Below are positions 6,800 to 10,867 of a stretch of 10,867 bases of DNA, one piece after another. Every line of letters begins with the position of its first letter. The first letter of the stretch is position 1. This DNA is from Clostridiales bacterium (lineage in GTDB: Bacteria; Bacillota; Clostridia; Peptostreptococcales; Anaerovoracaceae), in NCBI GenBank assembly GCA_012735285.1, contig JAAYHT010000011.1, positions 1-10,867 of the forward strand. The letters run 5' to 3'. The notes under the pieces were generated by a model. It made no database searches. It saw nothing but the letters and a program-made list of their open reading frames with translations, and had not been told where the DNA came from. Made by a program: the position numbers and the translations under genes.

Positions 6800-6826
6800 T
6801 AAAGTTTTTTCTAGTAAAGTCGATAA
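6800..6826 (+). promoter_or_regulatory. SigD/sigma-28 (flagellar) type promoter of the EAL-domain gene
   Basis: TAAAGTTT (6800-6807), an 11-base spacer and GTCGATAA (6819-6826) match the sigma-28 consensus TAAAGTTT-N11-GCCGATAA at 15 of 16 positions. There is no sigma-A -35 at the right distance. Predicted start is near 6833-6836, leaving about 25 bases before the ATG at 6860 and room for GGGAGG but no room for a start at 6839. A 7-bp inverted repeat, CTAAAGT (6799-6805) and ACTTTAG (6828-6834), flanks the promoter and may be chance. Confidence 0.72.
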
Positions 6827-6859
6827 TACTTTAGATCTATGCTCATTGGGAGGAATTGC

Positions 6860-9313
6860 ATGAAGGCTAAAATTTTATTTGCTTACGATTCGGCTAAAGA
6901 AGAAGACAACATAAAGACTTATCTGAGCGACTTTGAAGTTTTAATTGCATCTAATGGCTTAGAAGTTATAAGACTTTTGGAAAAGAACACTGATATAGAA
7001 CTTGTAATCTTGGACTTAAAGATGAATGGCTTGGAAATACTAAAAGAATTGAAGTCATTAGATAAACATAAATATACCAGGGTTATTATAATCAGCGATC
7101 ACAATGAACTGAAAAAGGAAACAGAAGGATTAAAGCTTGGAGCTATAGATTGTATAAGAAAGCCGATAAATTGGGAATCTTTGATTATTAAAATAGAGAT
7201 TCATCTTGAGCTTTTAAGAACACAGCGACTAATCGAGGTTGAACTAAGCGATAGCCTCTTGTTATTTAAAACCATATTCAACCAATCCCCAGTTGGAATC
7301 GCGATTGTTGAAAACAAAAGACCATATAAAAAACAAGGCCAGAATTTACGCCTAATCAACCCGATGTTTGAACAGATAATCGGGAGACCTAAGAGCGAAC
7401 TTAGAAATATTGATTGGACTCAAATAACACATTCGGATGACCTCCCAGAAGATATAGAAAAATATGAGCAGTTTCTAAACGGTGAAATAGATAGGTACGA
7501 GATAGAGAAGCGTTACATAAAACCCGATGGCTCACATGCCTGGGTTCATATGATAATTACTGCTCTTAATTTATACAATTCAGACGATAAACATCTTTGT
7601 TTGATACAAGACATAACTGACCAAAAGTTAGCAGAAAATGCTCTTAAAGAAAGTGAACGGAGCAAATCTGTTCTTCTTTCCCATCTCCCCGGAATGGCCT
7701 ATCGATGCAACTTTGATCGAGAATGGACAATGAAATTCGTTTCAGAAGGATGCTATGATCTTACGGGATACAAGCCTGTTGAATTGCTTGATAATAACAG
7801 GCTTTCTTTCAATGATTTAATTGATCCCAAATATAGAGAAAAGCTATGGGAAGAATGGAATAGAATTTTACCTAAGGGCCAGATGTTTGAACAAGAATAC
7901 GAAATAATAACCAAGGGTGGTGAGCGCAAATGGGTGCTGGAGATGGGGCAGGGTATATATGACGACAATAATGAGATTATTGCCCTTGAGGGAATTATTA
8001 TAGACATCTCCGAAAGAAAAGAACAGGAGATGAAACTGAAGTATTTGAGTGAACATGATACTACTACGGGGTTATTTAACCGCAGGTATTTCGAAGAAAT
8101 TCTATTACAAGATAAGGATGAAAAAAGGGCTGTATTGTTATTAATTTTCAATAGGATGAGTTCCTTAAACTTAGCCTATGGCTATGGATTTACTGAGAAC
8201 TTAATTAAAGAGATTGCAAAAAATCTTTCAACACTTACATCGGAAAACCGAAAATTATTCCAGATATCATTTTCAAGATTTGCATTCTTTATTACCAATT
8301 ATGAGGATGTAGAAGAACTTAAGAACTTCTGCGAAGAAATATTTAATTTAATGAAGGCTATGCAGATCCTGCACACAGTAAGATGCTCAGTTGGTGTTTT
8401 AGAGATAAGAAGGCAGGATTGCGACGCTGGAACAATATTAAGAAATGCATCTATAGCTGCTGAATTCGTTGATAAAAATCAGGTGTTCGGCTATAGCCTG
8501 TTTGAGGATAAATGGAAATTCAAGATGATTCGGGATGCCGATATCAAAGATGAATTGGTAAAGGCAGCCTTTGACAGGAAAAGCGATAATCTTTTCCTGG
8601 AATTTCAGCCAATTTTAGATCTTAGAAAAAACAAGATTAGTGGGTTTGAAGCCTTGGCGAGGTTGAAAAGTGACAAGCTCGGCATTGTATTACCAAGGGA
8701 ATTCATACCCATAGCTGAAGAAACTCAATTAATCATACCCCTTGGTCAAAAAATCATGTATAAGGCGGCAGAATTCCTTAAGACACTAGAGCAAAAGGGC
8801 TATGATGATGTAAAGGTATCAGTAAATGTTTCTGCCTTACAGCTGAATAGCGAGGAATTCTTAGAAGATCTTACTACAGTTATAGAAGATACAGGAATTA
8901 ACCCTAAAAACTTTGGCCTAGAGATAACGGAGACTATTTTCTCTGACGACTTCAATATGATTAACGAAAAACTAGGCAAGGCGAAAGAAATGGGTCTGGA
9001 GATATCAATAGATGATTTTAGCACAGGCTATTCTTCTCTTGCACGAGAAAGGGAGCTAAATATTAACTGCATAAAAATCGATAAATTCTTTATAGATAAG
9101 TTGCTTTCTATCGGACCGGAGGAATCAATTACAGGGGATATTATCTCCATGGCTCATAAACTCGGCCACTATGTAATTGCAGAAGGCATAGAGGCGGAGG
9201 AGCAAAAAGAATATTTAGTTGATAATAAATGCGATATGATGCAGGGCTATCTCTTTAGCAGGCCGTTAGATCAGGAATCTGCCATAGAATTGTTGATTGA
9301 CTCTAACGGCTAG
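6860..9313 (+). CDS. Response regulator with PAS-PAS, degenerate GGDEF and active EAL domain (c-di-GMP phosphodiesterase)
   Basis: 817 residues from the ATG at 6860, chosen because GGGAGG (6848-6853) lies six bases ahead; an in-frame ATG at 6839 has no binding site. Domains in order: REC about 3-120 (acidic D10, phospho-acceptor D52 in LVILDLKM, K101 in RKPI); PAS about 137-254; PAS about 272-387 (ends DISERKEQE); GGDEF-like about 395-550; EAL about 560-815. In the GGDEF-like part the signature reads SFSRF (470-474), so it cannot make c-di-GMP; it may sense GTP or be structural. The EAL part keeps EALARL (597-602), N656 in SVNVSALQL, E688 in GLEITE, D718-D719 in IDDFSTGYSSL, K739 and D741 in IKID, E775 in AEGIE and QGYLFSRPL. 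It should hydrolyse c-di-GMP to pGpG. There are no membrane spans, so it is cytosolic. No histidine kinase gene is adjacent. The likely role is to lower c-di-GMP and favour motility. Confidence 0.92.
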   Translation: MKAKILFAYDSAKEEDNIKTYLSDFEVLIASNGLEVIRLLEKNTDIELVILDLKMNGLEILKELKSLDKHKYTRVIIISDHNELKKETEGLKLGAIDCIRKPINWESLIIKIEIHLELLRTQRLIEVELSDSLLLFKTIFNQSPVGIAIVENKRPYKKQGQNLRLINPMFEQIIGRPKSELRNIDWTQITHSDDLPEDIEKYEQFLNGEIDRYEIEKRYIKPDGSHAWVHMIITALNLYNSDDKHLCLIQDITDQKLAENALKESERSKSVLLSHLPGMAYRCNFDREWTMKFVSEGCYDLTGYKPVELLDNNRLSFNDLIDPKYREKLWEEWNRILPKGQMFEQEYEIITKGGERKWVLEMGQGIYDDNNEIIALEGIIIDISERKEQEMKLKYLSEHDTTTGLFNRRYFEEILLQDKDEKRAVLLLIFNRMSSLNLAYGYGFTENLIKEIAKNLSTLTSENRKLFQISFSRFAFFITNYEDVEELKNFCEEIFNLMKAMQILHTVRCSVGVLEIRRQDCDAGTILRNASIAAEFVDKNQVFGYSLFEDKWKFKMIRDADIKDELVKAAFDRKSDNLFLEFQPILDLRKNKISGFEALARLKSDKLGIVLPREFIPIAEETQLIIPLGQKIMYKAAEFLKTLEQKGYDDVKVSVNVSALQLNSEEFLEDLTTVIEDTGINPKNFGLEITETIFSDDFNMINEKLGKAKEMGLEISIDDFSTGYSSLARERELNINCIKIDKFFIDKLLSIGPEESITGDIISMAHKLGHYVIAEGIEAEEQKEYLVDNKCDMMQGYLFSRPLDQESAIELLIDSNG

Positions 9314-10238
9314 TGTCAGCAAATTCGTTTAGTATAGCGCGAATAGAGTAATAGGCATTAACCCTAAAAGCCTCAAAGGGCTGTTGATTATATTTATGGC
9401 CATGCCAGTATACTTTAATAAATTCGTCTAAGATTTCATCCTCTGATAGACCTGATTGATATTTGCCAAGGATGAAATCTTTATATTCCTCAGCAGTTTC
9501 TATTGCAAGGTCAAAGTAGCTTGGTTTTATTTCTTCCGGAACAAAACCATAATGGGGAGAAACAATATAATCAGCATCTATCTGCTCTGCTTTTTCTATC
9601 GAATCGATAGTTTCTTTGTAACTTTTTAATATGGCCATCAACATTATTCCGTCTGAGTTTAAATGGCCAATTGTTTCAGCAGGAAATAGAACTTTGCTTT
9701 TCATAAGGTAAAAACTAAGTGAACAGTTTGTATGACCGGGGGATTCGTGAATTTCAATAGCTTCATCACCTAGGCTGATTTGATCCCCCTGTTTTACGAC
9801 CTTATCAATTTTAACATAGTCATCGCTGTAATCGTCTGCTATTAAATATTTAATTCCAGCAATCTCATTTTTAAAGCTGTCTAAAAAAGATTCTTCTACT
9901 TCCTTGGACATTTGCCTGATCCTACTTAAAGTACTTGGTTTTTCAAACAAGTACTTTGTGTATTCCGAGCCAACAGCGATCGCAGAGGGCCAGGCCTGTT
10001 TAAGATATGGCAATCCACCCATATGATCATAATGGGAATGGGATACCATGATGTAGTCTAAAGTTCTATTAGCAGGAAGCTCTCTTTTAATATTTTCAAT
10101 CAATTTGTTTGCACAATAAGACATGCCGCAATCTATTACGGCAGTTTTTTTATCACCTATTATTAAATATACTTCCCCTCCAGGACCTCCCGTAACCCTT
10201 TTTATAATTTCTAAAACATTAAATCTATCGTGTTTCAT
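9303..10238 (-). CDS. Metallo-beta-lactamase-fold hydrolase
   Basis: 311 residues from the ATG at 10238-10236, which has AAAGGA five to six bases ahead; an upstream TTG (10256) is possible but has no binding site. The metal-binding motif is HSHYDH (H67, H69, D71, H72). A second histidine is H169 in SPGHT and a third H229 in VSPHYG. The bridging aspartate position is taken by E188 (FPAET). The N-terminal half has GGEVYLI and AVIDCG, the usual first strands of the fold. The C-terminal 80 residues are helical and lack the glyoxalase II substrate domain. It is a cytosolic zinc or iron hydrolase of unknown substrate. It lies 24 bases downstream of the patatin-like gene and is probably cotranscribed. 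Its 3' end overlaps the EAL gene by 11 bases, tail to tail, and I see no terminator for either. Confidence 0.87.
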   Translation of the reverse strand: MKHDRFNVLEIIKRVTGGPGGEVYLIIGDKKTAVIDCGMSYCANKLIENIKRELPANRTLDYIMVSHSHYDHMGGLPYLKQAWPSAIAVGSEYTKYLFEKPSTLSRIRQMSKEVEESFLDSFKNEIAGIKYLIADDYSDDYVKIDKVVKQGDQISLGDEAIEIHESPGHTNCSLSFYLMKSKVLFPAETIGHLNSDGIMLMAILKSYKETIDSIEKAEQIDADYIVSPHYGFVPEEIKPSYFDLAIETAEEYKDFILGKYQSGLSEDEILDEFIKVYWHGHKYNQQPFEAFRVNAYYSIRAILNEFADTSR

Positions 10239-10262
10239 ACCGTTCCTTTCTAGCAAATTTTA

Positions 10263-10867
10263 TTAATCTAGTCCTAAGAATTCTTTCCAAAGAGGCAGTT
10301 CCCTTTGACCCTGGGCATAGCCCAGGCGATAACTCTCTTCAAGCTTATCGTAATTGGTTTCTTCCCTAGTAACAGGCATTGTATCAGGATAAACGAGAAA
10401 GGCCTTACCCTTTCTTTCAAGTTCTTCAAGTTCATCTAGTGTTTGATTGTAGTTTTCATGACGTTTTAACATTGTATCCATTACAGCCGGATATTTTCTG
10501 TAATAGAACTTTAGAAATCCCTTATACTTTACAGGATCCCTCCTGTATCCCTTTTCATGGGTGAGGACAACGAAGAATTTTTCCATCTTGTCCTTTTTTG
10601 CAATTTCTAAAGGAATTCCTCCTACTATACCACCGTCGATATAATATTTCCCTTTATAATAGGTTTTAGGCATTAAAAAGGGATATGAGGATGAAGAACG
10701 TACAATCTTCATCAAATCATCCAGGCTGTGGACGTCCTTTTTAGAAAAATATTCTACCTCACCACTGTTGCAATTAAACGCACCAATTCTAAATTCTGCA
10801 GGATTTGCCATAAAGGTTTCAAAATCGAAGGGCATAATTGCATCGGGGTAAGCAATTTCCTCATAGA
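10263..10867 (-). CDS. Patatin-like phospholipase, C-terminal part (gene runs off the window)
   Basis: 201 residues are visible, and the frame stays open to the window edge, so the start lies outside. The first ATG in view (10835) is internal: the reading frame ahead of it gives YEEIAYPDAI joined to MPFDFETF. Family features seen are PFDFETF, FRIGAFNCNSGEVEYF, IVRSSSSYPFLMP and the catalytic-aspartate motif DGGIVGGIPLEIA. The serine motif GXSXG and oxyanion loop must lie upstream and cannot be checked. Members are cytosolic serine-aspartate lipid acyl hydrolases of the RssA/YlbK-like bacterial type. The C-terminal 100 residues, rich in charged helices, resemble those of clostridial relatives. 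It is followed 24 bases later by the hydrolase gene on the same strand. Confidence 0.85.
   Translation of the reverse strand, partial: YEEIAYPDAIMPFDFETFMANPAEFRIGAFNCNSGEVEYFSKKDVHSLDDLMKIVRSSSSYPFLMPKTYYKGKYYIDGGIVGGIPLEIAKKDKMEKFFVVLTHEKGYRRDPVKYKGFLKFYYRKYPAVMDTMLKRHENYNQTLDELEELERKGKAFLVYPDTMPVTREETNYDKLEESYRLGYAQGQRELPLWKEFLGLD

Noticed and set aside
6839..6859. Upstream ATG at 6839 as the start of the EAL-domain protein
   Set aside because: It has no ribosome binding site and lies only a few bases from the predicted transcription start. The ATG at 6860 has GGGAGG at proper spacing and begins right at the REC domain.
7753..8151. Minus-strand open frame of 132 codons inside the EAL-domain gene
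   Set aside because: It is antisense to conserved PAS-domain coding sequence, is serine-rich in the way shadow frames are, and has no start signal.
10239..10256. TTG at 10256 as the start of the metallo-beta-lactamase-fold gene
   Set aside because: It has no ribosome binding site, and AAAGGA correctly precedes the ATG at 10238, which begins the conserved fold.
10310..10326. Hairpin CCTGGGC-ATA-GCCCAGG as a terminator
   Set aside because: It lies inside the patatin-like coding sequence and has no T-run on either side.

Overview
The window looks like chromosomal DNA from a motile, low-to-moderate-GC Firmicute of the class Clostridia. Four things point there: a tmRNA whose tag reads ANNKTNYALAA, a YtrA-type GntR/ABC cassette with its own inverted-repeat operator, AGGAGG-like ribosome binding sites, and a flagellar-type (SigD/sigma-28) promoter. 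No plasmid, phage, IS or CRISPR signature is visible.

Layout. (1) Positions 1-147, minus strand: the first 30 codons of a Na/Pi-cotransporter-like protein with its promoter. (2) 160-3257, minus: a large secreted M28-type zinc peptidase with a PA domain and C-terminal Ig-like domains, ending in a strong terminator. Its upstream stretch (3258-3685) has no gene but holds several complementary segments that could fold into one closed RNA domain. (3) 3686-4088, minus: ssrA (tmRNA) with terminator and promoter. (4) 4153-6097, plus: a GntR regulator, an ABC ATPase and a membrane permease, with overlapping genes, a TTGACA promoter covered by a 16-bp inverted-repeat operator, and a terminator. The ATPase frame is broken by an apparent deletion of about 20 bases. 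(5) 6096-6740, minus: a TVP38/TMEM64 (VTT domain) membrane protein. (6) 6800-9313, plus: a response regulator with REC, two PAS, a degenerate GGDEF and an intact EAL domain, behind a near-consensus SigD promoter. (7) 9303-10867, minus: a metallo-beta-lactamase-fold hydrolase and, upstream of it in the same direction, the C-terminal part of a patatin-like phospholipase that runs off the window.

How the parts may work together. The YtrA-like regulator probably represses its own operon by covering the -10 region and start site. The ABC exporter it controls is probably non-functional in this strain unless the deletion is an assembly error. The EAL protein should be a c-di-GMP phosphodiesterase: its GGDEF signature is replaced by SFSRF while the EAL catalytic residues are present. 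Its SigD-type promoter would couple c-di-GMP breakdown to the motility programme. The peptidase is the most base-compositionally distinct gene (visibly more G+C than its neighbours).

I did not find a clearly novel multi-gene system. The best candidates for something undescribed are the possible structured RNA upstream of the peptidase and the SigD-driven phosphodiesterase.
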